Positions 8,169 through 16,067 of a stretch of 30,531 nt of DNA are shown piece by piece. Source of the stretch: Mesostigma viride. Lineage: Eukaryota > Streptophyta > Mesostigmatophyceae > Mesostigmatales > Mesostigmataceae. The notes under the pieces were generated by a model. The model ran no database searches and was not told the origin of the DNA. It saw nothing but the letters and a program-made list of their open reading frames with translations. Location of the stretch: NCBI GenBank assembly GCA_009746045.1, contig RPFO01000596.1, forward strand, positions 1-30,531. The letters run 5' to 3'. Position 1 is the first letter of the stretch; the number at the start of each line of letters is the position of its first letter. A program made the position numbers and the translations under genes.

Positions 8169-9437
8169 TCACTTCTTCTTTTCACTCGGCGATGGACCTC
8201 TCCCCAAAAGTGCGTTTTTGAATCCCGTACCGGCCGCGGTTGCCGCCTCTACAACTTTGTCAAGGAGTAACGAACCAACCGCATCACGATAATCACTAGT
8301 AGACATCCCTTCTCGAAGGGCTCGTCTCCGCGCTTTCTTCTCCAAATCGGTGCGTGACATCTCCTCTAACTTGACGTCGAATTCTGCGAGGGCCATTTTG
8401 CGAATATAATCGTCCGCTTCTTTCTCGGCACGCTTCTTGCAGTTCCGCCCCGTCCATGACTTGTCACAATCGCGTTCTTTGTGACGTTTGAGGGATTCGT
8501 AAAGACCCGCCTCCCGCTTGCGCACTTCACGGACGTAATTCTCAAAAATCTCGTCCTTTGCCGCCTGGACATTGTCCTCTTCTTCCTTCATGAATCGATG
8601 GTAACGAATTTCTCGACCCACCCCGCGGACGCCCAGATATCCGCCGGTCACCGCCATCATCTTCGCGCTGTCCTCCATTTTTCGTTCCGGGTGCAACAAA
8701 GGGATCACGTTGATGACCCACGCGGGAGGGGGGTACCCCGCCAAATTAAACAGGATAGGGATCATGTTCAAGTATATCCACCCCTGCATTCCGGGGTTCT
8801 TCAAACCGGCTGCGCGAAACCCCGCCAGTGCCTGGATCATCAGACGGATCGGTTTCGGGACCGTGTCCAAGATTTGCTCGATGTACGGGATCGATGAGAC
8901 GAAGATGGCGATGTCCCCCGACGCATCGAGGACCTTTTGGACGACCAGTTTGATCTTGTTCATCACCCACGAGGGGATCATCCGTCGCAAGAACTTGAAC
9001 CGCTGGCCGACCTTCAGGCGACCCGACACGAGCGCACACAGATCCTCCTTGGACCGCTGTCGGAACTCCGACTCGGGTTTGCTCGCGATCAACGCCGCGA
9101 TGGACACGAGCTGGTCGCGCGTCACGCCGCCCGCGGACACGAGCGTCTGCGTGCACGCCTGCTCGCTCAGCTTATCCATGACCGCGCCCCCCAACTTGCG
9201 ACAGAGGTCGTCCTTGTGCATCGAACGGACCTCGGACGCCGGCGTGTCGGGGAACAGCAGGCGGAACAGGCCTACCGCGTCGCGTTTCGTCATGCCCTTC
9301 ACGATGCCGTCGAAACAGTACACGGCCGTGTCGGAGTTGTCATCGCGCGTCGAGGTCGCTTCGTGCAACGCCGCTAACGCTTTGGGCCTACGCGCGGTTG
9401 TTTGTTTGTGCTTCTTTACCGATTTGGGAGGGGACAT
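8169..9437 (-). CDS. Unknown protein with two KDxLC modules and hydrophobic centre
   Basis: This protein has 422 residues. After a basic start (MSPPKSVKKHKQTTARRPK) come two copies of a ~35-residue helical module at about 50-86 and 106-141, ending KDDLCRKLG and KEDLCALVS. The same module pair starts the 2186-4365 protein. A central hydrophobic region (about 170-255, including GWIYLNMIPILFNLAGYPPPAW) may be membrane-associated. The last 150 residues are highly charged and helical with Lys/Glu repeats, and end SPSEKKK. The C-terminal third uses more A/T-ending codons than the N-terminus. AT-rich TATTATAGAAATGAATAAAG lies just before the ATG. It ends 8 bp from the convergent GNAT-like gene. No enzymatic motif is seen. 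Confidence 0.7.
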   Translation of the reverse strand: MSPPKSVKKHKQTTARRPKALAALHEATSTRDDNSDTAVYCFDGIVKGMTKRDAVGLFRLLFPDTPASEVRSMHKDDLCRKLGGAVMDKLSEQACTQTLVSAGGVTRDQLVSIAALIASKPESEFRQRSKEDLCALVSGRLKVGQRFKFLRRMIPSWVMNKIKLVVQKVLDASGDIAIFVSSIPYIEQILDTVPKPIRLMIQALAGFRAAGLKNPGMQGWIYLNMIPILFNLAGYPPPAWVINVIPLLHPERKMEDSAKMMAVTGGYLGVRGVGREIRYHRFMKEEEDNVQAAKDEIFENYVREVRKREAGLYESLKRHKERDCDKSWTGRNCKKRAEKEADDYIRKMALAEFDVKLEEMSRTDLEKKARRRALREGMSTSDYRDAVGSLLLDKVVEAATAAGTGFKNALLGRGPSPSEKKK

Positions 9438-9475
9438 GCTTTATTCATTTCTATAATACAAAACGATACAAATTT

Positions 9476-10246
9476 TCACCGAGGCGGGATCGCGACGGTG
9501 GGCGCCTTGGCCTTGCCCTTGCTAAGAAACTTGTCTAAACTGTGTTTCGGGTTCGCGGACGGCCGCGGACGTTTCAACGTCAACTTGGCCTGTTCCGCGT
9601 CCCGCCGCTTCTTCGACTCCGCCGGGTCGCGGATCGTGGGCTCGCGCACGACCGCGTCCCTCTTCGTCCTCCGCGCCTTCTCGTTGATCTCGTACACGCA
9701 ATGCACCTGTTGTATCACGTCCATCGTGAACGGAGGGTCCAACACGCGATGCAGCTCGAACGGGTCCGCCCCTCGGAACTCCTCGATCGTCATGTCCCCG
9801 CCGAACATCTTCAGGCACGTCCGCGGCGGAGCGGGACGCACTCCCGGGAAAGCGCGCCGCTCGCGGCTCGGGTTCGACCGCCACAATTTCAGCATCATGT
9901 CGAACAGCCACATGTTCCGTAGTTCCCTCTGCGCCCCCGACGTGTCCATGTTATAGCTCTTGGCGCACGCGAATCCGCAGAACACGCCCTTCACCAAAAA
10001 ACCCTTGCCCGGCTTGTACCCCACGGGCAGCACCGCCGGGACCCCGTCGAACGGGTGGCAGCAGTGCCAGCAGCACACGTCCGTCTGTTCCGGCCACGTG
10101 TCGCGGCGACCCTTCTCCAACAAGGCGCGTAACGGCGCGGCGCGCAACACGCGGTAGGGCGCCCCGTCCGAGATCGCCGGGCCCGTCTCGGCCCCGTCCA
10201 TCTCGGCCTCGTGCTCCTCGAAGTCGTACTCGGGGAGGTCGTCCAT
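9476..10246 (-). CDS. VLTF-2-like late transcription factor
   Basis: In this 256-residue protein the diagnostic region is at residues 57-100: CCWHCCHPFDGVPAVLPV, then FLVKGVFCGFACAKSYN. It gives C58/C59-x2-C62/C63 paired with C90-x3-C94. This FCS/MYM-like zinc finger, with P.LP between the two cysteine pairs, is the hallmark of poxvirus VLTF-2-type factors found across the NCLDV, which activate late viral genes with the viral RNA polymerase. The N-terminus is acidic. The C-terminal ~60 residues are Lys/Arg-rich and end in a helix resembling a PCNA-interacting box (SLDKFLSK), though the Q of that motif is absent. The gene lies 3 bp downstream of the membrane-anchored gene on the same strand, so they may be co-transcribed. 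The start at 10246 is the first ATG. Confidence 0.8.
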   Translation of the reverse strand: MDDLPEYDFEEHEAEMDGAETGPAISDGAPYRVLRAAPLRALLEKGRRDTWPEQTDVCCWHCCHPFDGVPAVLPVGYKPGKGFLVKGVFCGFACAKSYNMDTSGAQRELRNMWLFDMMLKLWRSNPSRERRAFPGVRPAPPRTCLKMFGGDMTIEEFRGADPFELHRVLDPPFTMDVIQQVHCVYEINEKARRTKRDAVVREPTIRDPAESKKRRDAEQAKLTLKRPRPSANPKHSLDKFLSKGKAKAPTVAIPPR

Positions 10247-10249
10247 TCC

Positions 10250-11193
10250 TCAGTCCCTCTTCTTCGCGGCCGCGGCGTCGAACGTGTAGTGGGCCGTCCC
10301 GCCGGAACCGAGCGACTCCGTCACCGATCTCGAATCGTACACCACGGTTTTTCCGTCGCCGAAGATGACGCGCAGGAAACAGGGCGGGTCCGACGAATCC
10401 CCCCCTCCTTTCTCGACGTCCGCCTCGCCCTCGACCTCGCCCCCGCCCTCGCCCTCGCCCAGGCGCGGCGACTCGCTCACGTCCTGGTCCTCCCACGGAG
10501 AGGGCGCGGACAGCCGGCCTCGCCTCGGGCGCCGGCCCAAGGCTCGCAGGGCGCGGCGACTCGACTTCTCGATCTCCGCGTGTCTCCACAGGGCCCAGAC
10601 GAACTGCGGCAGACCCGCCGACGCGTAGAAGTCGCCGAGCGGACCCAGACTCCTCGCCACGCACCGTGTGCAGTCCTCGTCCTCCGCGTGCGGACGAGAC
10701 CGTCCGAACGTCGCCGACAGAACCTTGCGCGAGAGCCGCGTCCTCGCGTCGACCGGGGGTCGCACCGTCTCCGTCTCCTCTTCATCTTTCCAGGGGGGAA
10801 CGAAATACGACACGACAGAGGGTACGTCACCAAGAACGACTCGGCGCCGCGGCGGAACGACACGGACAGGCTGCCCGGGGGGAGCCCGGCGGTGCGCGTC
10901 TCGGCGGAGAGCCGGTTCGACACGCCCCATTCGCACGCGAGGTCGTATCCCGTCGCCTCCCCCCACTCATCCCTCGCGGCGGCGGCGGCCCACCAATCGC
11001 GGAACCGCTCCGTCACGTCGAACCACGCGTCGTGGTCCGACACGTACGCGCGATGGATCACGACGGCCGACCCCGAGTCGATCGGCGCGCCGATTCGGCG
11101 GCCCAGACGGCACGCGACGCGCCACAGCCGCGCGACCATTGTCAGCAACGCGAACAGGAGGGACGCCATCACGGACTCCGTGATCGCGATCAT
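10250..11193 (-). CDS. Membrane-anchored unknown protein, apparent frameshift at 10793-10798
   Basis: Two frames join in a run of six G (10793-10798): 11193 down to about 10795 and about 10795 down to 10250. One additional base makes 315 codons. Residues about 9-30 (MASLLFALLTMVARLWRVACRL) form an N-terminal anchor. A domain with several tryptophans follows (HDAWFDVTERFRDWWAAAAA), then an acidic linker (GEGEGGGEVEGEADVEKGGG). The C-terminal segment is FLRVIFGDGKTVVYDSRSV. No family is recognised. The tight spacing (3 bp to each neighbour) and identical orientation put it between the acidic protein and VLTF-2 in a likely co-expressed group. Without the frameshift the downstream half would lack a plausible start. 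Confidence 0.6.
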
Positions 11194-11196
11194 CGT

Positions 11197-11700
11197 TCAC
11201 GCATTCCGCAGAACATCTTTCAGCGCCGGGGAACGAAGCGACGACGGGTCCGTGCGGTACGTCGTGCGGACGTACCGCTTCACAGAGTCCTCGACTGCGG
11301 GCGCGGCGGACGCAGGCGAGGCGACGGAGGACTTGCGACTCGGCGCACGGGACGGGGCAGGGGCGGGTTTCGGAGGGGGCAACGGAGACTCCTCCTCCTC
11401 CTCCTCTTCCTCTTGCTCGGGTTCCTCGTCCTCTTCCTCGGGATCGTCGTCGAACTCGTCTTCCTCCTGGTCCTCGTCCGGCGGGGGCTCGTCCTCCTCG
11501 TCTTCCTCCTCGAATCGCACGTCCTTGGGGGGCGGCTCCTTGGACACGCGGTGGGCAGGGGCGAGGGATTTGGACGTGCGGACGGCCTTAGTGGTGGCGG
11601 AGGACGACGACGACGATGGAGTCGACGTCGGCGCGCGCGGACGCAGCGTGAGGTCCTCGAACCACGAGTCGGATCCGGACTTGGCCGTCTTCAGAGGCAT
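11197..11700 (-). CDS. Acidic low-complexity protein
   Basis: This protein has 167 residues. It has a Ser-rich start (TPSSSSSSATT), a central block of almost uninterrupted Glu/Asp with some Pro (about 70-105), then a Pro/Ala/Ser linker and a short basic C-terminus (VKRYVRTTYRT). It is almost certainly disordered. The C-terminal segment looks conserved-like, but I recognise no family. Acidic low-complexity proteins of this kind can act as histone-like or transcription-related chaperones; this is only suggestion. The gene follows the 11.7-13.0 kb non-coding repeat region, which must hold its promoter (CCAAAAATAAG about 35 bp upstream on the minus strand). Confidence 0.65.
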   Translation of the reverse strand: MPLKTAKSGSDSWFEDLTLRPRAPTSTPSSSSSSATTKAVRTSKSLAPAHRVSKEPPPKDVRFEEEDEEDEPPPDEDQEEDEFDDDPEEEDEEPEQEEEEEEEESPLPPPKPAPAPSRAPSRKSSVASPASAAPAVEDSVKRYVRTTYRTDPSSLRSPALKDVLRNA

Positions 11701-12084
11701 GGCGAGTCTTCTACCCCAGACGCGGCACTTATTTTTGGACCGGACGAACGCGCCTTCCCGCTCTCGAAGGCGTCGGCCCCCACCGATACATTCGAATCAC
11801 CCGGTCTTGGTAAACATAGACGGGAAAATACTCCCGTCTGGCGAGACAGGCGGGGTGAGAATTCTCTCTTCTGACTCCGCGCCACGGGAAGAATTCTCCC
11901 CTCTATAGGGACTCCAAGCGGGAGAATTCTCCCTGCTGGTAAGAGCGGCGAGGCGCCACGAACGAGACCGCACGCGCGGAAAGCTGGGTTTTGTGCCCTC
12001 GTTGGTGGTGGCGCGTGGGCACTTGACACCCCCTAAACGCGTCTCATGTCACTCATGCATGAGGGGGGGGGAAGCGATACATCC
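11701..12084. other. Non-coding region with AT-box and palindromes
   Basis: No convincing gene lies here. Open frames on the minus strand merely read through the GAATTC palindromes. The region contains an A/T-rich probable promoter box for the acidic gene at about 11730, four palindromic units at 11821-11933, a perfect 12-bp palindrome CTCATGCATGAG at 12052-12063 and a run of nine G ending at 12071, just before the foldback element. Confidence 0.5.
11821..11933. repeat. Four regularly spaced GGGA..TCCC palindromes
   Basis: Palindromic units at 11821-11836 (CGGGAAAATACTCCCG), about 11855-11868, 11886-11900 and 11919-11932 (GGGAGAATTCTCCC) are spaced about 33 bp apart. The last three are centred on GAATTC. 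The repeat is too regular to be chance and lies upstream of the acidic gene, so it could bind a dimeric regulator. Confidence 0.6.
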
Positions 12085-12671
12085 AAAAGTTCGGGCTATG
12101 CGGATAGCCCGAACTTTTGGGATAGCCCGAACTTTTCGCGAAAATCGCTAGTGAAAACACAAACTATTGCCCAAACTTTTCGCCGTCTCCGAGCCATTTG
12201 AAAAGTTCGGGCTATGGTTCGGGCTATCGGTTTATAGCCCGAACCCGACCTTTTCTCCCCTTGGACGGGTGTGCGAATGCCTTCTCCCCTTGGTGCTTGC
12301 TTTCTCTTCTCTCTCTCCTTTCCCAACACATAAAATATACATGGATATGGTGTATAGGATTGTCCTATTCCCAACACATAAAAATAGATACATTGCTAAC
12401 ACATAACTATTTATGTGTTAGGAACATGGCTATATTATATGTGTTAGGAAAGAGAGAGAGAAAAGGACAAGGCATACACCATCCACCCCGTCCAAGGGAA
12501 GAAATGGTCGGGTTCGGGCTATAAATCGATAGCCCGAACCATAGCCCGAACTTTTCAAATGGCTCGGAGATGGCGAAAACTTTGGGTCGTAGTTTGCGTT
12601 TTCCCTAGCGATTTTCGCGAAAAGTTCGGGCTATCCGAAAAGTTCGGGCTATCCGCATAGCCCGAACTTTT
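12085..12671. mobile_element. 587-bp foldback / MITE-like element
   Basis: The first 166 bp (12085-12250) and the last 166 bp (12506-12671) are inverted repeats with about nine mismatches. Each arm contains several copies of TTCGGGCTAT and its complement, and the outermost part is itself palindromic. The interior is AT-rich, carries repeated AACACATA(A) words and has a perfect 10-bp inverted repeat around 12396-12421. There is no transposase frame. Length, inverted ends, AT-rich core and lack of coding match non-autonomous DNA elements (MITEs), which are known from pandoraviruses. I could not find a clear target-site duplication, so a foldback replication or recombination structure remains possible. 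Confidence 0.65.
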
Positions 12672-12990
12672 CGTGGACCGCTCGACCCGATCGCGAACAT
12701 GTCGAACGCCGCACTCGTGCTCGAAAGGGAGATACTAGTTAGAGGCTCGAGATGGGTGCCACAGGTACGCGGTCACGTTCGAATATACGCTTTATTCCAT
12801 AATATGATTGCATTTGTATACACAATCAAGCATACAATCCTGACCGTTGAACTGTTACGTTAGCTAGATCTGATGGCGGAGAAGGTCGGATGAGAAACCA
12901 TCCGACCCCCCTCATACAATGACGCGTGGCCGAGGAGATGGTACTGGGAACGTGGTTACCGTCTCGCGTGTATAGACGCGTATAGTATGC
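12672..12990. other. Non-coding region downstream of the KilA-N gene
   Basis: No supported gene. It holds an AT-rich stretch at about 12780-12850 and a strong hairpin at 12884-12907. The last ~80 bp before the KilA-N stop contains a weaker CGCGT..ACGCG dyad. Confidence 0.45.
12884..12907 (-). terminator. Perfect 9-bp hairpin downstream of the KilA-N gene
   Basis: GGTCGGATG (12884-12892) pairs exactly with CATCCGACC (12899-12907) across a 6-base loop, 84 bp downstream of the stop of the 371-residue KilA-N gene. It is a plausible 3'-end or polyadenylation signal. Confidence 0.4.
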
Positions 12991-14106
12991 CTACGGACCA
13001 GACAGGTCGCGCACCCCCTTGATGGTCGAGTCCAGCTTTGGGACACGCCTGTAGAACCTCTCGAGGTTCAAGGGGCGCGTCAACAAGAGATCCTTTCGCA
13101 TGTCCTCCTTGTTCTTCTTCACGACCTCCATCGGCGTCGGACCAGACGGTGGCGCGACGAAGGTCGCCATGTCCCTTTTCACGGAGACGGCGATCTCGTG
13201 AAAGTCCCTCCCGTCCCCGGCGGCGATCGCGCGCCTCATGACCTTGCGCATGAAGTAATCGACGTTCTCGAGCTGCTCTTCATTCATCAGGTCCCTGGCG
13301 CTGCCATTCTTGACGCCGTTGAGCCTCTTCAATGCCCCCGCGTTCTGACCGGTCGCCGCCTCGCACGCCTTGTCGCCCAAAAACATCATGATTTTGCCCA
13401 CGTCGTCCTTGTGTGTGACGGCCGAGTCCACGAAGTCGCCCAGCATGTGCTGGGTGTCCTTGGCGATCACGCGCATGCTCGGGGGGAGCGTCCGGTCCGG
13501 CACCACGTAATTGGGACGCTTCCGGGACTCGCACACCGTGTTGATGGCGACGGTCGTCGTCGTGCCGTGGACCGCGTCGTGGGCGTCTCGCACCACCTCC
13601 ATCATGGTGATGTCGCCCGCCAGGATGCGGTCGACCCAGTCCATGGCCTGGACGTGAAAGTCCGGGCTGATCCACATCGTCACCGCGTTCACCAACTTGG
13701 GGTGGATCCACACGCCTCGCTCGTCCACTGGCCCAGTCTTCATAGTCTTCACCACGCCGGGAACGTCGTCCGACGGGGCCTGGTCATAGCCCTCATTTGT
13801 GAGGGCTATTCCTGATTGGCCGATACCGGCGTCCTGGAAGTAAGGAGACCTCCCGAGAGCCGCTATGAAGTCCTTCGACTTGTCGAGCCTGAACCAATTG
13901 TCGAAGCGCTTCTTTCCATTCGAGGCCGCAGCAGTCAAGTCCTGGGCATGGATCATTCGGTCACTCTTCCGGACTTTGATGTTTTGGGCGGGATCCACTT
14001 CCAAGACCGGACAAGACTTCAACGTGAAGATCCAAAGATGATCAGTCTCTCTCGCCAACTTAAACAACGCGTGGGTGAAAGGAGCTCGACCACGGATGGC
14101 CGCCAT
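12991..14106 (-). CDS. KilA-N domain protein
   Basis: This protein has 371 residues. A KilA-N DNA-binding domain occupies about 55-165. It has the typical FDNWFRLDKSKDFIAAL helix (68-84) and the diagnostic GVWIHPKLVNAVTMWISPDF, followed by an amphipathic helix (VQAMDWVDRIL). KilA-N domains are abundant in NCLDV and phages and bind nucleic acid. The remaining 200 residues form a helical domain with no recognised motif. The first ~130 residues are nearly identical to those of the adjacent gene at 14310-15082, so the two arose by tandem duplication. Both have an ATAAATTCGC-like box about 40-50 bp upstream and similar distal CGACA repeats, implying shared regulation. Its particular target is unknown. 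Confidence 0.85.
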   Translation of the reverse strand: MAAIRGRAPFTHALFKLARETDHLWIFTLKSCPVLEVDPAQNIKVRKSDRMIHAQDLTAAASNGKKRFDNWFRLDKSKDFIAALGRSPYFQDAGIGQSGIALTNEGYDQAPSDDVPGVVKTMKTGPVDERGVWIHPKLVNAVTMWISPDFHVQAMDWVDRILAGDITMMEVVRDAHDAVHGTTTTVAINTVCESRKRPNYVVPDRTLPPSMRVIAKDTQHMLGDFVDSAVTHKDDVGKIMMFLGDKACEAATGQNAGALKRLNGVKNGSARDLMNEEQLENVDYFMRKVMRRAIAAGDGRDFHEIAVSVKRDMATFVAPPSGPTPMEVVKKNKEDMRKDLLLTRPLNLERFYRRVPKLDSTIKGVRDLSGP

Positions 14107-14309
14107 TGTTGGTGCTCGGTCTGGGACCTCTGTTCGCGATGGAGCGAATTTATTGTCGAGAGGGGCGTCCTCCTCGCCGACATGATCCGCTTACCGACAC
14201 CGACATGCTCCGCTTTACCGACACGGCTGTCCTCGCCGACACGATCTCATTTGCCGACACCGACATGAAGGTTCCGGATAGCCCGGTTATGTGTGACGGC
14301 AGCCGGAAG
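14107..14309 (-). promoter_or_regulatory. Promoter and CGACA-type repeats of the first KilA-N gene
   Basis: On the minus strand a TCGACAATAAATTCGC box at 14145-14160 lies about 40 bp from the ATG. It matches a TCGACCATAAATTCGC box at 15119-15134 upstream of the paralogue. Behind it, a ~38-bp unit (TCCTCGCCGACA...CCGACATG) occurs at about 14171-14206 and 14230-14267, with a partial copy between. A shortened version lies at about 15145-15190 upstream of the paralogue. Duplication therefore included the control region. Confidence 0.5.
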
Positions 14310-15082
14310 TCATACAGCACCGTACAAATCCTCGTACATTGCGAGTTCGATGCCGCATCCTTCGCATACCTCTTTGATGTTTTGGATTTGTCCCGGACTG
14401 GTCCTGTCCGTCCGAAAGATGAGTAAACGTTTCTTGTAACCCGGAAAATAATGCCCATAGCCAAACAACTGCCCGATGCCTTTCATCCAGTCCTTGACGT
14501 CTTTCACTTCCACAATAACGGGGGGCAATGGGAGATAATGTCGATCACGCCGGTCGGACATCGCACTTCTCGTTCGCTGCCCGGCATAGCTCGTGCAACT
14601 CGTTCTTGAATGGGTGCTTCTATCTTTTGGGTTAGTGGTTGCTTAGCCCATTCGACGACTTTGTCGATCAATCTGGCATGGATCCACATGCCTCGCTCAC
14701 ACACCGGTCCGCTCCTCACGGTCTTCACCACGTTGGAAACATTGTCCGACGGGGCTTGGTCATAGCCCTCAATTGTGAGGGCTATGCCTGATTGGTCGAT
14801 ACCACCGTCCTGGAAGTCAGGAGACCTCCCGAGAGCCGCTATGAAGTCCTTGGACTTGTCGAGCCTGAACCAGCTCTCGAAGCGCTTCTTTCCATTCGAG
14901 GCCGCGGCGGTCAAGCCCTGGCCATGGATCATTCGGTCGCTCTTCCGGACTCTGATTTCCTGGCAGGGGTCCAACTCCGACGTCGGACAAGACTTCAACG
15001 TGAATATCCAGTAATTGTCGGTCTCTCTCGTCAAGTGAAACCGAGCGTGTGTGAAAGGGGCTCGACCGCGGACGGTCGCCAT
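14310..15082 (-). CDS. KilA-N-like protein fused to PD-(D/E)XK nuclease-like domain; apparent frameshift at 14520-14525
   Basis: Two frames join in a run of six G at 14520-14525: 15082 down to about 14522 and about 14522 down to 14310. One added base gives 258 codons. Residues 1-135 are the same KilA-N-type region as the neighbouring paralogue, but the second half of the KilA-N motif is cut short after GMWIHARLIDKVVEWAKQP. A new C-terminal domain follows: E170/E172, then GVIDIIS with D181, then VIVEVK (E192, K194), then GQLFGYG. This D ... ExK ... GQL order is the catalytic layout of PD-(D/E)XK nucleases. The protein may pair DNA recognition with cleavage. Each fragment alone would lack half the catalytic set. 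Confidence 0.65.
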
Positions 15083-15118
15083 GGTTGGCGCTCGGATCGG
15101 GCCTCTTTTTCGCGGTGG

Positions 15119-15134
15119 GCGAATTTATGGTCGA
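15119..15134 (-). promoter_or_regulatory. ATAAATTCGC box of the second KilA-N gene
   Basis: The minus strand reads TCGACCATAAATTCGC about 37-52 bp upstream of the ATG at 15082. It is nearly identical in sequence and distance to the box upstream of the first KilA-N gene (14145-14160). Confidence 0.45.
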
Positions 15135-15199
15135 GGAGTGCTGCATCCTTGCCGACATGACCGTCCTCGCCGACACAGACATGAACTTTCCGGAAGGGG

Positions 15200-15693
15200 T
15201 TATACAATTCAGGTTCAAACAATCCAAACGTTGACTACTAGCATTCGTCACATGTCGCTATGCCCTCCTCGGTTTCGTCCGCTCGCGGGATCCGCCAGCT
15301 GCTGGATCCAACGACTCGCCGGTGTCGGACCGGCAGCTGCTGGATCCGCCAGCGGATGGATCTGGCAGCGTGCAAGCGGCCGACCATCCGCTGCTAGATC
15401 CGGCAGCTGCCGGATCTAGCAGCTGCTGGATCCGGCGACTGGCCAGTGTCGGACCGGCGGCTGCTGGATCCGCCAGCGGATGGATCTGCGTATACTGACT
15501 GTAACTGCGTGCGCCTCACTGCGGCCAGGTCGCCGCGCGACACCAGGAGGCCAGCACGAGGTGACAGGCGGCCACGAGGCACGCGCGGCACGTCCCGACG
15601 GCGACCTCCGCGCACCGCCGCGCGCGCACCCCGTTACTCGCTCGATCGCTCGCGGACATTTCTTTCCCCCCCTGATGAGAAAAGAAGCGCACC
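15200..15693. other. Gene-free stretch containing the GATC-rich repeat tract
   Basis: No supported gene. Frames here change with the repeats and lack partners. It contains the repeat tract at 15289-15485, and the 200 bp after it leads to the plus-strand SPRARD gene. Confidence 0.45.
15289..15489. repeat. GATC-dense repeat tract with ~68-bp direct repeat
   Basis: About nine [T/G/A]GATC[C/T] words fall in 200 bp, usually within CAGCTGCTGGATCCG. A longer unit of about 68 bp occurs at 15297-15364 and again at 15421-15488 with a handful of differences. Internal inverted copies (CTAGATCC and GGATCTAG) lie between. The cause could be recombination or a regulatory or origin-like tract. Confidence 0.55.
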
Positions 15694-15989
15694 ATGGGAG
15701 CGTACCGCGCCGGGGTCGAACGGAAGAAGCCCGCGTGCTTTTGGGCGTCGCTCGGATCGTCGTGCGGACACGACGCGTACGTCCATCGGCCGCATCGCGA
15801 CAAAGACGGCGGGTACGGCGACATCTCGCCTCGGGCGCGGGATATCGTCACCGGGGTATACCACGACGCGAACGAAATTCATGGGCTGAGGAAGAAGATC
15901 GACGCCTTGAAAGCGCGGCTGGAGGAGCGAACGCAAAACGCGAAACGCCTTCGAAAGCGACACGGGGCGGGATCGGCCCGGTCATGTGA
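15694..15989 (+). CDS. SPRARD-motif protein, short paralogue; possible frameshift near 15964
   Basis: The frame from the ATG at 15694 encodes CGHDAYVHRPHRDKDGGYGDI, then SPRARDIVTG, then a charged helix (LRKKIDALKARLEERTQ). This is clearly related to YAHDAYVDRP...NISPRARDVMLG in the next gene downstream. As written the frame reads on to 16179, overlapping the next gene with a poor Arg-rich tail. One extra G in the GGGG at 15964-15967 would instead end it at a TGA at 15987-15989 after 98 residues. I prefer the short form because it fits the neighbour spacing. Function unknown. It lacks the zinc motif of its paralogue. Confidence 0.5.
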
Positions 15990-16051
15990 GTCGAGTCCCG
16001 TCGTTCGCGTCACGCGACACATGGAAGGATGCCAGAAAAAATCCCGACCGA

Positions 16052-16059
16052 GTGTATAC
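16052..16059 (+). promoter_or_regulatory. GTGTATAC element upstream of the zinc-motif gene
   Basis: AGTGTATAC ends 8 bases before the ATG at 16068. The same hexamer with nearly the same spacing precedes the starts at 16815 and 18382, which argues for 16068 rather than 16029 as the start. Confidence 0.4.
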
Positions 16060-16067
16060 GTTCGAAG

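Noticed and set aside
7000-8172. Minus-strand frame of 390 codons
   Set aside because: It is the antisense shadow of the GNAT-like gene, composed almost wholly of Arg/Leu/Val with no recognisable domain.
10211-11908. Long plus-strand frame (565 codons)
   Set aside because: It is antisense to VLTF-2's end, the anchored protein and the acidic protein. Its poly-Ser and poly-Gly tracts simply mirror the Glu-rich coding repeat.
11821-11933. Possible CRISPR array
   Set aside because: The regularly spaced palindromes are short, imperfect and only four in number, with no repeat-spacer structure or cas genes.
12096-12524. Small frames on both strands inside the foldback element
   Set aside because: They exist because of the inverted repeat, contain no transposase-like sequence and have mirror-image counterparts on both strands.
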